Origin: Ciona savignyi
Lineage: Eukaryota > Chordata > Ascidiacea > Phlebobranchia > Cionidae
Length of the DNA stretch: 64,000 nt
Assembly: GCA_000149265.1 (NCBI GenBank)
Contig: CH003381.1
Coordinates: 1,595,663 to 1,659,662 of the forward strand
Reading direction: 5' to 3'
A model generated the notes under the pieces. That model was not told the origin of the DNA. It worked only from the letters and a program-made list of their open reading frames with translations, and did no database searches. Positions 12,421-37,675 of the stretch are shown here, in pieces. Positions within the stretch are counted from its first letter, which is position 1; each line of letters starts with the position of its first letter. A program made the position numbers and the translations under genes.

Positions 12421-14798
12421 ATGAATACTGAGGAAGATACAGTTCCACCAATGGTTGAAGATAAACCAGGTCCTTCTGAAACATGCGAGAGATTTCAAAA
12501 TTTTCAGAAATGTCTAGGGCAGTTTGTTAAAAGCATCAGGGACAAACCAGGCACGTGAGTAAGGTTTTTTTATATTATTACTGGTCCAATTAAGCCACTG
12601 GCTAGGTGGCTATGTTATCTAAGTTAATACAAATGTTTTTAAGCAAATTTATGGAGAAATGTACTTTAAGGGGCAAGCAAAAAAAAACCTTTGTGTATTA
12701 TTACTGGTCCCATTATCTCCAATTAAGCCAATGGCTAGGTAACTATGTTATCTAATTTAATTCAAATGTTTTTAAGAAAATTTATGGAGAAATGTACTTA
12801 AAGCAAGCAAAAAAAAACCTTTGTGCTGATTCGGTATAGAAATATCAATATATTGCCTACATAATATATATACTTGATAATTAAAACTGCATTCTTAATA
12901 TAATTATTATCACTAGTCTGTTATCTAAAAAAAAAAAACTATCATTTATTTTAAAATCAAAATTATAATATGAAAACCGAAAACTTGTTTTGTAAAGCAA
13001 TTATGTTTTCATTCAAGACCATAGACTTTAATCCAAACCCTTGTTTTTAAGTTGCCGCAAACTGGCTCGTTCGTTCCCGAAATATTACAAGTCGAATGCT
13101 GAGGTTGTACAAGTGGTGTCCGATCAGCTGTGGGAGGCATTCGAAGAGAAGCAACTTTCAAATATGGAGCAGTTTATCAGGGAAGCCAACCTAAAGAAAC
13201 TACTGTATAATCTGTCCATTGCCAATGTGGATGAAAACTTCAATTGGTATGAATTGAGTTTTGCAGTGTGTTATGTGCATCTAACTAGAATCGATTTAAT
13301 TTGTTAACAGTGTCTTAGGAATAGGTATGTCGGTTCGGATTGATGACACATTAAATTCTCACAGAATTATTTTATTTTTTTTTATTTTTTTATCTCCCTC
13401 TGTGTATATTTATTTATTTACATATCTAGTGACTAGACATTGCTTGATCTATATAAGAGCAACTGTCTTTGCATAATTTGTTAATTTAACTTTAACGTCA
13501 ACTGTCATATCTAAAAAATTAACAATTTGTGCTTAAATGCTTATACTTAAACATAAGGCAAATTTATTTTATCATTTTGAATCCATTTACTAAACTAAGG
13601 ATTTAATAAAAAATACTTTCTTTGTGTAAATCAGCAACATACAAAAATCATTCAACCTATAATGAGTATTCTTTATACAGTACCGTATATCATTAATTTA
13701 GTGCTTTTTACCAATTTTACAAAGTGAGCATTTAGTGATGACTCATGAATACTAAAGTTATTCACTGATCATTATACAATTTTAAAGGAGACCATCAGGG
13801 GATCCTGATGAAGATATCCAAGCTCATTTATTTCATGCCAAACAACGAGAACTGGCAAAATTAACTGAAATTCACTTGGTATGTGTAATTGCAGCAGTAT
13901 TTCTTGTATGCATTTATATAAGGTAGAGCAGTGTAGTTGCTTTTTAACTGTAATTACCCTTGATTACTGTTCTTGCTGTCCTTGGTATATGTATTGATAT
14001 ATACCAATATAGGTTTTTATTGTAGAAATATTTTAATGTTGGCTTGCTTTTAATAGGAAATTCCAAAATTTAATTAAAAAAAATTCTCTTGCCATTTTTT
14101 AAAATTCAAAACATGATTTTATGGTTTTCAGAAAGAGATAAATGAAGCAAATGCCCTTGAAGAGGAAATAAAAGCCAAGGAACTAAATGTTCGGAAACTC
14201 CTTGCTGTGGGGAAATCGCAGGAAAAGGAGTTGGAAAAGGTTAAAATTACAATTCATACTTTCTTTATGTGTGCATATTTAACGGTATGTGTCTTTTTAA
14301 AAAAGGTACTTTGGAGTCAAAAATTGCAATTTGCAATACTCCCATAATAAAAAAATAAAATGCATTCTTAGTAAACCTCAAAATGCATTCTAAGAAAAGC
14401 TAGCATGTGCAACATGTAGACTCTAATTGTTGCAATTGAAAGCCTTCAGCTGGTGTTGCAGCTAAATTCTTTAGCTTGTACATCTCTCATTATTTGTATT
14501 TTTAAATGAGAAATGCACATGGCTACATATGACACTGACCTTATAAATTGAATATTGAGTGAAAGAAACTTTGTACATAACGTGTCTAAAATATTTTCTT
14601 GCGAACCCATTCTATGTTATGTGTGTTACTGTCCAACTTATTAACATGTGATGCCTTAATCCACTAGTATTCTAAAATTCGCTTCCTTCATTATATATCT
14701 CTCTATCTGTTATGTATTTACCATTCACATATGTATAGGTTGGCATCAAAGCAAAGGAGAACTTATTGAAGGCACAGAAACTTCTGGAGGATGATTGA
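12421..14798 (+). CDS. PMF1: PMF1/NNF1, MIS12 kinetochore complex subunit
   Basis: Exons 12421-12554, 13052-13246, 13788-13878, 14132-14239 and 14739-14798 join in frame with GT-AG borders into a protein of about 195 residues, similar to vertebrate PMF1 (about 205). It starts at the ATG of MNTEEDTVPP; an in-frame ATG at 12319 lies before the likely splice acceptors and was not used. Diagnostic matches are ERFQNFQKCLGQF, near the family's 'YQRFTDCYKCF', and the conserved WRPSGDPDEDIQ followed by a long Glu/Lys-rich coiled coil in the last three exons. In other animals PMF1 pairs with MIS12 in the KMN network that ties centromeric chromatin to spindle microtubules. The weakest border is the GTTAAA donor after 14239. 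Confidence 0.9.
12573..12825. repeat. tandem duplication in PMF1 intron 1
   Basis: Two copies of about 125 bp (12573-12695 and 12696-12825) share TATTATTACTGGTCC, ATTTATGGAGAAATGTACTT and an A9 run followed by CCTTTGTG. They differ at a handful of positions and one 8-9 bp insertion. Confidence 0.9.
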
Positions 14799-15161
14799 AA
14801 CTGGAAATTATATTTATAATATAAAGCTAGCAGTCAGAGAGCGACCCAAGAGTAAGTGTGAAAATGAGAAGAAAAAACTTTACGGTTTGCAAATTTCTCA
14901 GACATTCCCAAATAATGTGTGTGATATTGGGAGTTTTCATTATAAATAACATTAAAAACTCTTGTAGCCACGTTTAATTAGTTGGTATCGCTTTGTGCCG
15001 CAATATGCAACACTATCTAGTGTGGAACTCTGGTAATTCAGACACATTATTGCTTGGAACTTAAAAACATGGCAGACGTCAAGTACTACACATTGTTTTG
15101 TTCATATTTTCGTTTATTTGCATTTTTTTAAAACAGATTTATATAGCGTTTGATCATCACT

Positions 15162-15190
15162 TTTATTTGCAACTAAAAGGAATGAATAAA
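15162..15190. terminator. convergent poly(A) signals between PMF1 and GAL3ST
   Basis: TTTATT at 15162-15167 reads AATAAA on the minus strand, about 50 nt after the GAL3ST stop. AATAAA at 15185-15190 on the plus strand lies about 390 nt after the PMF1 stop. If both are used, the two transcripts overlap at their 3' ends. An earlier ATTAAA near 14950 could serve PMF1 instead. Confidence 0.4.
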
Positions 15191-15215
15191 TGAATTTAAA
15201 ACATTAAAATGTTGC

Positions 15216-18200
15216 CTACATATAGCTTCCACATCCACCCGAGTGGGCCCTCATGTAATTTGCAATGTTTATCGCTTCCGTTTGCGGTATCGAGTACATC
15301 GACATGGTTTCTGCCAGTTTCTGGCTGCTCATTTGCGAGTTTTTATATAAAATGTGCGTATGTTGGCGTGGGTGCGATTTTGGTTTCGCATGTGCCGTCT
15401 GGTTGAGTAGATTGCGCAGAATCTCAACGTCTTTTTGCATTCTTGCTTCTCCATATGCTTCAACTTTTCTCCAGAACGTGTTGTTAAAATGCTGATATAA
15501 CGCAACATCCTGTAAAAATTAAGCAATCAGCACCTGTATCACCATCAAAGTATTGTGATTTTATGTTTATATATTTTTATGTATTTGATATAATTTTGTT
15601 TTACGAAAGACAAAATACGGATTAAAACACTTTTCTTGTTTTCACATCGAACATCTAATTACTGTTCATACAAATTATAAACATGATATCTAGAATGCAT
15701 GCGGAAATTGTCACGTTATTCTGTAGATTCTTTTTATTTTTACCCGACTTACCAAGTTGTTCCAGTTGTGAAATAATCGTCTGTGATCAGCATTCAAATC
15801 TTGTTTTTTGTACATAAATCTCATCCGATTTTCATAAACAATATCCTCCCAAGATAGACACATCAAATCCTGTAAAGTAAGCTTGAGAAAAAGGAGGCCC
15901 AAATTTGTTATATCATTCATTTCCTGGGTTTTATCGTCTGCCTATGCTGAAAGTTGGATTTTCTGGATTACGGTTACATTTTTACACCTCTCAGACATTA
16001 TGTAGGTTAGTTAGGCTATATTATTTCCATTAAAATTATTCTTAAAAAAGTTGTCTAGGTCGCCTTAGAATTCACAACTTTCTTTTTGCACTTTTGTTCA
16101 AATTGACCGAGCGAGTACTAGCAATTTCAATATTTATAGTAATTACAGAATAGTAAAGGGTTATATAACGAAATAACAGTAAATTAAAGGGTCAAAAAAG
16201 TTACCGCTTACTTTTAGTAAGATCATAGACATATCAAAATACTCGGTGATCATAACAAGATTGAGGTTCTTCTCCAAATGATCAATCCTTTCCTTTATAA
16301 TCTCCTCATCACTAAGCATGGGATCGAACCCAAGATCATGGGCTTGATAGTTCTTAGCTCTGAAAGGAACATGGGAGTTTAGTGTTAAAATCATTTTATT
16401 ATTTGAGGAAGATTCGTCTCAATCGTAAGAAGCTTTTGCGTCCACGTCTGGCATTACAAGATGTTTACCTTCTGATTTTCATATCAACGTGGTTTAACAA
16501 CTGTCGTTTTGCCATTGTAACCTGTTTGTATCTTTTAATCGTAAACAACAACACAAATTCAATCCAACAAACATCGAAGTACCTCATGCAACAGTCAGTT
16601 CGGGCAATTGCGTGCATTAGATTACCGTAAGCTATTTTATTTTGTTCCAAATTTTCCGTCTTAAATGACCGCGCTAAAACAAACGAAAATTTGCTAACCT
16701 GAAGTACCACGGCACAGTCGGGTTCAGCACTGTGGATGCCTTCTCAAGAAACTGAGTCGCTGTCATGACCGAACCGTTCCTGACGAATGTGTTGGGGTAG
16801 TTGAAGCAGTTTGGCTTCAACTTCTTTGTCCACTTGTTGTAGTAGTGAAAGGACGACTGGAACTGAGACCACGGATTGCGCAAAATTGTGAAGTATCTTC
16901 ATATATAAAATATAAACAAAATTAGAATGAAACCAGTATTATCGTATCTTCAACTTGTTTAGGTTTATATAATTTCAAAAAGACGTATTGTACACATTAT
17001 TATAGCACCGATTGTTTTGTTAAATTATTAGGCTGTTTTATTATACAATTTTGTTCAGAGTTTTTTATTACAAGTTCGCTGCCAAACTTTTGTCCACAAA
17101 ATTCTTTCCATAATCGATACACAGTGCAAATTGGATCGTTTATGATAATATTTTTGTCTGGTATTAATAAAACGCACAAACATACACTGTATCTTCTGGC
17201 ATGTTTTTCCTTAAAACATCCGAATCGAATCGCAAATGCTCCGTTATTGCTTCCACATAGTTGGGGATTCGTTTGCTTCCCTTTACGAATGTAAAGTTAA
17301 CTGGTCCGGGATACCCTCCAACAAATGGTTTCGGGTGCATTTTCGCCTGCGAATTAAATCAATTGTTGGCAATATAGACTGTTTCTATGATGTATTTAGG
17401 CAATAAACCTTAGTCGTTAGATTACATGACGATGCAGCTCGTCAGATTACTTTACACACAACGACGGCTTATCGGAGCTAATGAAGTGTTTTATTTATAA
17501 GAGGTTTGTTCAGTTTCAGTCGAACCTATTATTTCAGTAGGAACAGATGATATCCGTAAAGTGCCTTACTCAAAGATACAATCGTTTTTTACCGAGCCAA
17601 GTTTCGAACCCATGATGGGCTCGTCACTTGGACCGTTTTTGAATAGTAGTCGGTATATGTATCGGTCGCGTTAACCGTTTTGCTACCTGCAAACCGCCGA
17701 CGCTCTCAGCGGTCAGACTTTGTGACTGACTGCTAGACGGTCACTGAGTTAAAGCTGCCGAAATTATAGTGAAGTTGCGATATTCTGAGGTATGGTAAGA
17801 GTATTTTATTTTAACCGAGCGCTCGAATCTGCTAAAGAATCACTTACCTTCGATATGTTATTTGATGTTATGTACTTCTCCAACATACGCGTGATGGTTG
17901 AACTTCCAGTTTTATGGGTTTTCACAAACACAAAGTGTCGTTTAGATATTGAACATGTGTCCTATATGAAACAAGAATAATGCTAAACATTTTGTATTCT
18001 ATACACACAAAGATATCCGTGGTGACCAACCAAAATGATACATTGTTGAGACATAGTTGTAGATTCTTTTTTTAAACGTGATCAGTTTCGAAACCATAAT
18101 GGGCTGGTTGACCTTTTTTATGTTAGTCGGTATATGTATCGGTTGCGTTAACCATTCGCCCAAACAACTGTCCTAGATGTAGATTCTATAAGGTCGGTTA

Positions 18201-18886
18201 TCGTGACCAGACAGGTTTCTATTTTTAATCCACTTTTCAGTTGTGTCACTGAACGGGGCACTTAATGGCATATTCCCGTTACCGACAATGATCCAATCCA
18301 GAGTTACCCAACAATTGATTATGCTAGAAGGTGTGGAATCTGCACATGTCAAGTAAGGAACACTAAAAACAAGGACAGAGGGATATGCTTAGTAATCCAG
18401 GACGATGCCCTGTTGTGTTTTGTGTTACATTTAAAATTGTCTACCCAATAAGATATAAATGTACGTATGTGCATATTAATGTAATGACCCATAAATGTGA
18501 GTATATAAATATAGACATGTGTATCGTACCAGTGTAACATTTACAAGAATTTTAAACAAAACATTCCTATAAACGAAAATCACAGGCTACAAAAAAGTGC
18601 AAATACGGCACCGCTAACAATAACCAAAAACAGTTAATTATGTATCAGTGTAAAAAATAAAAGTTGAATTGTGCAGAAAAAAAAACTTAACCAACACCGT
18701 ACAAAGGGAAATGATTACCTGTACAAACGCTGCTGTAGTACTTTCAAACGATTGAAATCCTAGCTTGTTTGCCAGGTTTTCTTTATTCGTTTTGCGGGTC
18801 TTTTTATCCCAATGTAAAACGATTGTTAATGCAATCGCGCACATTAAGCAAGTACCTAATATCTTGTGCATGTACGAATCTAACAT
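15216..18886 (-). CDS. galactose-3-O-sulfotransferase (GAL3ST family), 7 exons
   Basis: Golgi type II membrane enzyme that moves sulfate from PAPS to C3 of galactose on glycolipids or glycans. Coding exons in transcript order: 18719-18886, 17848-17961, 17186-17346, 16699-16896, 16212-16359, 15753-15869, 15216-15509; all borders GT-AG, total 1200 nt, 399 residues (family about 420). Residues 10-26 form the signal anchor. The 5'-phosphosulfate loop is FVFVKTHKTGSSTITRML in exon 2. The 3'-phosphate-binding segment is YFTILRNPWSQFQSSFHYY, made by joining exons 3 and 4. The C-terminus has the family's LYQHFNNTFWRKVEAYG. Introns 1 and 2 carry tRNA-like repeats. Which of the four vertebrate GAL3ST types it matches best cannot be told by eye. 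Confidence 0.93.
17530..17700 (-). mobile_element. SINE with family B head and family A body, GAL3ST intron 2
   Basis: On the minus strand, a tRNA-like head (GGTTAACGCGACCGATACAT, then a B box GGGTTCGAAAC, the complement of 17601-17611) is followed by a body matching the family A SINE (complement of ATATCCGTAAAGTGCCTTAC). It links the two repeat families. Confidence 0.6.
18075..18172 (-). mobile_element. tRNA-like short repeat, family B, GAL3ST intron 1
   Basis: On the minus strand: TGGGCGAATGGTTAACGCAA, then CCGATACATATACCGACTAA, and a B-box-like GGTTTCGAAACTG. It is the clearest family B member in the window. Confidence 0.55.
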
Positions 18887-19990
18887 TTTGTGACCTAAAG
18901 ATGTTGCAAAATAAACATGTTTGGTCTGCTTCGGCGGCCATGATGCATGTATTTATATGTTAGAACAAAAGTAACGGCAAAATTACGAATCACAACACAA
19001 ACAACACTTTTAACAAGGACAACTACTACGATACTTACTGTTTATTATACGTAATGTTACGTAATTCTTTCAGGCTGTTCACTTAGTCAGCTAGACATAA
19101 GTTGTCACCCGAAGGTATTGGGTGTATCGAAACCTGCCGCCGTTGATTCCATTGTGTTATTGGGCAATAAACATGGTGGACGTCGTCTGAACCTTAGCTG
19201 TGCCTTTATGGGTTCATTAAACCAATATAGTAGAACATATCAGCACAGCCACTGCAAACCGATTGTCTAACTCCACGGTTTCATTGGTGTATAATGCGCT
19301 TAACCACCGTCATCTGATAATTTGTTCTAAATTACAGTGCAAAAGACGTGAGAAATGTACATACTCAACTTTTGGAATTACTTTCTGTATCCCGACTTTA
19401 TGTACGTGGCGAACTGTCGGCATATCACGTCTGCTGGCTACATTGCTTTCCCAAACAAAACAGGAAAAACAAAAGTATTTTGTTCTTTTTATCCCATTCA
19501 ACGTTTTTAAAAATAAAATAAATTAGAATTAGACGAATTGACATGTTTCTATAAAAACACGACTGGAGCAACTCAAATACAAGAACTTACTTCATGTCTG
19601 TGCATCTTGACTGTAATAACGCGCTTCGGAAACAAAATAAAACCGGATATATTTTGATGCTATGCCGGATCCGACAAGGGCACCTAAATTAAAATGAGTG
19701 CAATACCAGAAAGATTTATAGTAATTGCTTTTCTACATGCTACACTGAAATATTACTCTTTGAAAGCCGTTTGCTGTGCTTTTACTCTATAACAGCAAAC
19801 TCTAGAATTCCACATGCAATATATATGCACAATATTCACCTGGTGTGCCCGATTGCACTTTTGTACTTCTGCTCTAATTAAACTTTGTAAGATAGACAGC
19901 AAGTTTTGGCTGTACCCTGTAATGCGCCATTATGTAGGCTTTACTCTTATTTATAACACCGATAACGCATCTCAAACTGTAATACGATGT
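18887..19990. other. upstream flank of GAL3ST, no gene recognised
   Basis: Presumed promoter side of GAL3ST plus spacer. ORFs of 60-87 codons at 19263-20068 overlap on both strands and show no domain. Confidence 0.45.
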
Positions 19991-20795
19991 CTCTAGATAG
20001 CTGCTTTCGGATGTAGCAACGTGTAATTTTGTGAGTTGGAAAACGCCCTTCTTTATACACCCTATCACAAAATAAGCGCATTAACCAAACTGCAACACCC
20101 ATTAATTATATACCTATAGAGCGATGATAGTATTCTTTAAATGCGGCCGGTATCTATATATAACTGTTTGCAGATGCAGCAACGTGTATTTCTCAAAAGG
20201 TAAAGGAAACCTTTTCTATGAAAACCCTATCTATAAATTAGCACATTAACCAAACTGCAACCCCGTGTTATATATCTATAGGGCGATTATAATAATTGTT
20301 AAAAGCGGCCGGTATCTATATAGTTAGCTGATTTGAATTGCAGTAACCAGTATTTCTCAAAGTTATTGGAAAACGCCTTTTTATAGCCCAATCTCGAAAT
20401 AATATAATTAAGGAAAGTGCAACATAAAGTTATAAACCCGAACGATGATAATAATCTTTAAATATGGTCGGTATCTCTATAAGATAGCCGCTTTCGAATG
20501 TAGCAACGTGTTTTTTTTCCAAAAGGAAAGAAAAACGCCTTTCTATATAAACCCTTTCTATAAATCAGCACATTAACCAAACTGCAAAACCCTATATTAT
20601 AGGACGATGATCATAATCTTTAAATTTGTTCGTTATCTCTAGACAGCTGCTTTCGAATAATGAAACATGTTTTTTTTAAGGAAAAGATAACGCTTTTCTA
20701 TATAAACCCTTTCTAGAAATAAGCACATTAACCAAACTTTAAAACCCTGTTATAAACCTAGGGCGACGATAATAACATTTAAATGCTGCCAGGAC
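19991..20795. repeat. satellite-like array, five ~160-bp units
   Basis: Unit starts fall near 19991, 20152, 20312, 20472 and 20634. Shared blocks are GGTATCTCTATA, GCTGCTTTCG-ATGTAGCAACGTG, AAACGCCTTTCTATAAACCC, GCACATTAACCAAACTGCAA and GGGCGATGATAATAATCTTTAAAT. Units are diverged and none encodes a protein. Confidence 0.88.
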
Positions 20796-20841
20796 GGCCA
20801 TTGCGAAATGGCAACGATCGAGTAATAATAGGTGGCCGTCC
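20792..20841. repeat. short inverted repeat at array edge
   Basis: GGACGGCCA (20792-20800) and TGGCCGTCC (20833-20841) are perfect reverse complements around a 32-nt loop. The pair immediately follows the last satellite unit. Confidence 0.6.
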
Positions 20842-21839
20842 GTCTGTAACGCGACCAATCCATTCTAAATGTATGTTTGTTTATTGTTTAAAAACAAAGG
20901 CGATTTTTCTGTCATAGAACGCACGCGTCGATTTTTTTAAGCTTCTTAAATTTAACATTTTACAGTCCACACCCAACTACACCATAAAAAATAACTGTTT
21001 AACAAAGGTATTTTTAAAGAATTTCTAATTTTGTTTTAATTGCAAAACATGCTCATTAAAAAATACTCAATTTAAGGATTTTGACGGCAAAATGTGACTT
21101 TTAAATTATCTATTGACCAGTCTTTACCAGTTATAAATAAGGTTAAATTTATTTGTTTTGGAAACCAAGGTAAATAACCTAAAAATACATTTAACTGTAT
21201 AGGCTTTCTTTTTTTACGTTCACATTTTCGGCACACATTGCAGATGTTTTGTTTTATTTACATCAACACACTTAACGATAAAAGCGAACGCCCTTCGATT
21301 TGTCTTTGTACGTTTATGACGTTGCAATGCCGATAATAGGATATCGCGTCCAAACAACGTTTAGAAACTTTCGCTTTGGACTGCTTAGAACGTTACTGTA
21401 TTGTGAACCCGATACAATAATAAAAATAAAGTTACCGTGAACGCCTGACGTTTATACAAGCAATGTTTTAAACGAAGACAAAATTTTCAAAAACCTCTCG
21501 ACGGGAAATCACTCTGCCTTTACATACTTTTTTATAATTATATTTCTGTTCGAGAAACATATTCAATATTTGTAAATTAATCTGATATAATCATGGCAAT
21601 CTTCCGGGGGTGTAGACAAAATGGGCATTCGTCATAATTTCACATGCTTTTAGTCGGGTTGCCAAAACTAATGTACTTTACTAATTATTTCAAGCCATCC
21701 TAACTTTGAACCTTGCCTTTGGGATAAAGGGGATTTAAAATTATTTGATTTCCGTGCAGGCGACATGAAAAGTAGTTTTAACGTGTGAAATTATTAGGCT
21801 AGATCTGCACTGTCAAGTTGTGTAGAATATTTCAATATA
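20842..21839. other. spacer, no gene recognised
   Basis: AT-rich sequence with nothing coding or repetitive that I can support. Confidence 0.4.
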
Positions 21840-22122
21840 GAATAGGATATTCATGTTTATCCCCGTGGGTGGGAAAACGCAATAGGCGTTGACACACCCG
21901 TAATCGTCAGATTACCTCGCGCGGGTTACCGGAGCTATTTCAATGTGTTGTGTATGATTGAGACGTTCTTTCAATTCGATAGAACTCATCACCCCATTGG
22001 GTTGCAGGCAATGTCCGTTAAGTGCTTTGCACAAGGATACAACCTACTAGCCAGCGACCCGTTTCGAACCTACAACCATAGGACTAAAAAGCGACATACC
22101 CACCAAGGTATTCGGTCGGACA
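21840..22122 (-). mobile_element. SINE, family A
   Basis: Minus-strand copy with complementary tail (AATAGGATATTCATGTTTAT) at the left. It has a full body with GTAATCGTCAGATTACCTCG and AGTGCTTTGCACAAGGATAC, and a head ending near 22120. An ORF of 73 codons across it is a by-product. Confidence 0.8.
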
Positions 22123-22808
22123 ACATATACTTCAAGATATTTAAAAAAGTCGAGCGATACATCTAAATCCATTGGATTGATGTAACGTATGTTAAGTGCT
22201 TTGCCCAATCGGCAGTGATTAGGCTACGCTTTACATTGAATTAAGTAGACCACATGCTAATGGCTATTGTGTTTTACTATTCAACTATAGAATAGATTTT
22301 TAAGTTAAAATATGTTCTATTAAATTACATAAAGTTGTGCATTAAAAGGACACGGACGTATATATTATTCCCAAAACAGTAAGATGGCAAGTATAAAAAA
22401 AGTATTGACGTCCTTGTCGTAACGTCAGACTATATTGGTGTATATTTTATAATTCACATACAACACATATTGAGCTGTATATAGACCCAGTTTCCATATA
22501 CAAATAAATTGAACTTGGTGTCACGCCACATTACTCCTAAACTTTCTGAAATATCATGATTCCCAATTTGCCACATTACTATTTTGTTTTCTCAAATTTT
22601 AAGAAAACGGCCACGTTAGCAAGTGCCGTTTCTCCATCACTTTCGCATAAAATCTGCGCCCCACCGTGACCTTGCACGTCATGTAAACAAATGCGTGTCC
22701 TTCATTTAATTGAAAAGGGAAAGGGCCACGGTCAGAGACGTTCACACAAGCTAAAGCCTGTTAACGTAGACTGTTGAAACATACAGTAATACTATATATA
22801 ATAGTGCA
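22123..22808. promoter_or_regulatory. upstream region of the mosaic protease gene
   Basis: Non-coding. About 120 bp before the start codon, TGACCTTG (22667-22674, nuclear-receptor type), CACGTCA (from 22675) and TGTAAACA (22682-22689, forkhead type) abut one another. A TATATATAAT at 22793-22802 is only 7 bp from the ATG and is probably not the promoter's TATA box. Confidence 0.3.
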
Positions 22809-36234
<13,426 letters not shown>

Positions 36235-36848
36235 AAACCCCCAGAAAAATTTTGATTTTGGGGGTGTATAAAAATATATTGTGAATTTTGATGTTCCTGC
36301 TTTCTCCCATAATTTTGTACTTTCGTGGCAGTGTTTGACCTCGTTACATTTTTTTATTGAACATATTTTTATTTTTTGCTTTAATTTGTTTGTACCGTTT
36401 TCCCGGTCGGTGGAGATACGGATCGTTAATTAAATGGTTGCAAAGCCAGCCGTTTTATATTAGTAAACATGTCAATTATTATAAGATGATCTTAAAACAA
36501 GTCGATGTAGGCTTTAGGGAAATGCTCGTTTAATAAAAAAAATACCTTCAATTTGTTTGAAAGACGTCTTTGTGCGACAAAACTTTACGCTCTGACATTG
36601 TTTCGCAAAAGAACTATTATTACATTTTCAATCGAATAAAAAAGCAATGTTTCGAAACATCTCAAAATAAAGTGTTACGTTGACTTTATGTCACAATATA
36701 TAGTAATTAAAATTCCCCGTTGCCTATTAAGCTCTCACATATTAAGAAGTATATTTTAAACTTTAGGCTGTTTGTTCGGCCGTAGATAGGATACTGAAAC
36801 AAAACACAAGACAAGGCGGAGACGAGTCTTGATTTTGCCAATCAGCTT
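36235..36848. other. 3' flank of the protease gene
   Basis: Presumed 3' UTR, with AATAAA at 36532-36537 about 300 nt after the stop codon. Nothing else is recognised. Confidence 0.45.
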
Positions 36849-37185
36849 GTAGGATAGGATATTCATGTTTATAATCGTGAGTGGTAAAACAAACGAGCAA
36901 TCGTTAGATCACCTCGCGCCCACCGTCGAGATACCGGAGCCACTGTAGTGTTATAATCGTAAGTGGTAAAACAATAAAACAAACAGGCAATCGTTAGATC
37001 ACTTCGCGCCCTCCGTCGGGTTACCGGAGCCATTGCAGTGTGTTGTGTATATTTGATTTACACGTTCCTTTAATTTAGTGTTAACCCCCTTGCTTCTTTT
37101 CATTCACGGGAATAAACATGAATATATATATATCGTATCCTAAGTCGATCCATTAAACCACCAGACTAATCTGTCGGACAAACTG
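36849..37185. mobile_element. composite SINE family A cluster
   Basis: A minus-strand 3' half (36849-36950) is followed by an internal duplication of the same segment (36951-37075; both contain TTATAATCGTRAGTGGTAAAAC). Next comes an inverted, plus-strand 3' end (37078-37140, TGTTAACCCCCTTGC to CATGAATATATATA), then a minus-strand head fragment. At least three insertion or rearrangement events are implied. Confidence 0.65.
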
Positions 37186-37510
37186 GAAGAAATGTTATCG
37201 GACGAACGCACGCTTTTGTGAATTTGTAATTAAACAAGTTGCGATACCAGGCTTATACAAAATTGTTTAATGCGAAACTTCACGATTAGAAGGTCTTAAT
37301 CATATTGCGTTCAACACATTGCAAGTGGTGGACACTGTAATCTGAATATGGTCGGTGTGTTCTCATTTATTGTGACAGAAAACAACTATTATATTTAATG
37401 TTAGTGCTGTAGGCCCACATTAATGTAGTATCTATGGATAGCCTCACCTATAAACGTTGTACCGAGTGGTATTTTAACTGCTACTAAAATAGCAAATTTA
37501 GTTTCGTCAA

Positions 37511-37675
37511 TTGAAAAAGGAAAATTAATTGATTTGAAGTGGTAAGATTTTCCAACTCGTAAGCAGAAATTCTTTGTTACATGTTGAGTTTTGTTTATGG
37601 CTTCACAAAGTGGTCATAGTGGTATTGTGGACAATGGGTTAACGTGGCACAGATTATCGGTTAATTATTAACTAA
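37511..37675 (+). pseudogene. decayed copy of the protease gene's last exon
   Basis: This stretch aligns end to end with most of exon 20 (36062-36234). It shares CAGAAATTCTTTGT, TTATGGC-TCA, GTGTGGACAATGG/GTGTGGGCAATGG, AACGTGG-ACAG and the closing TTATTAACTAA. It carries a TGA in the reading frame after CGTAAGCAGAAATTC and indels, and it has no usable acceptor context. It is a relic of a duplicated terminal tectonin-type exon. Confidence 0.75.

Noticed and set aside
22793-22802. TATATATAAT before the mosaic protease gene as a TATA box
   Set aside because: It is only 7 bp from the start codon, too close for a core promoter unless translation starts elsewhere.
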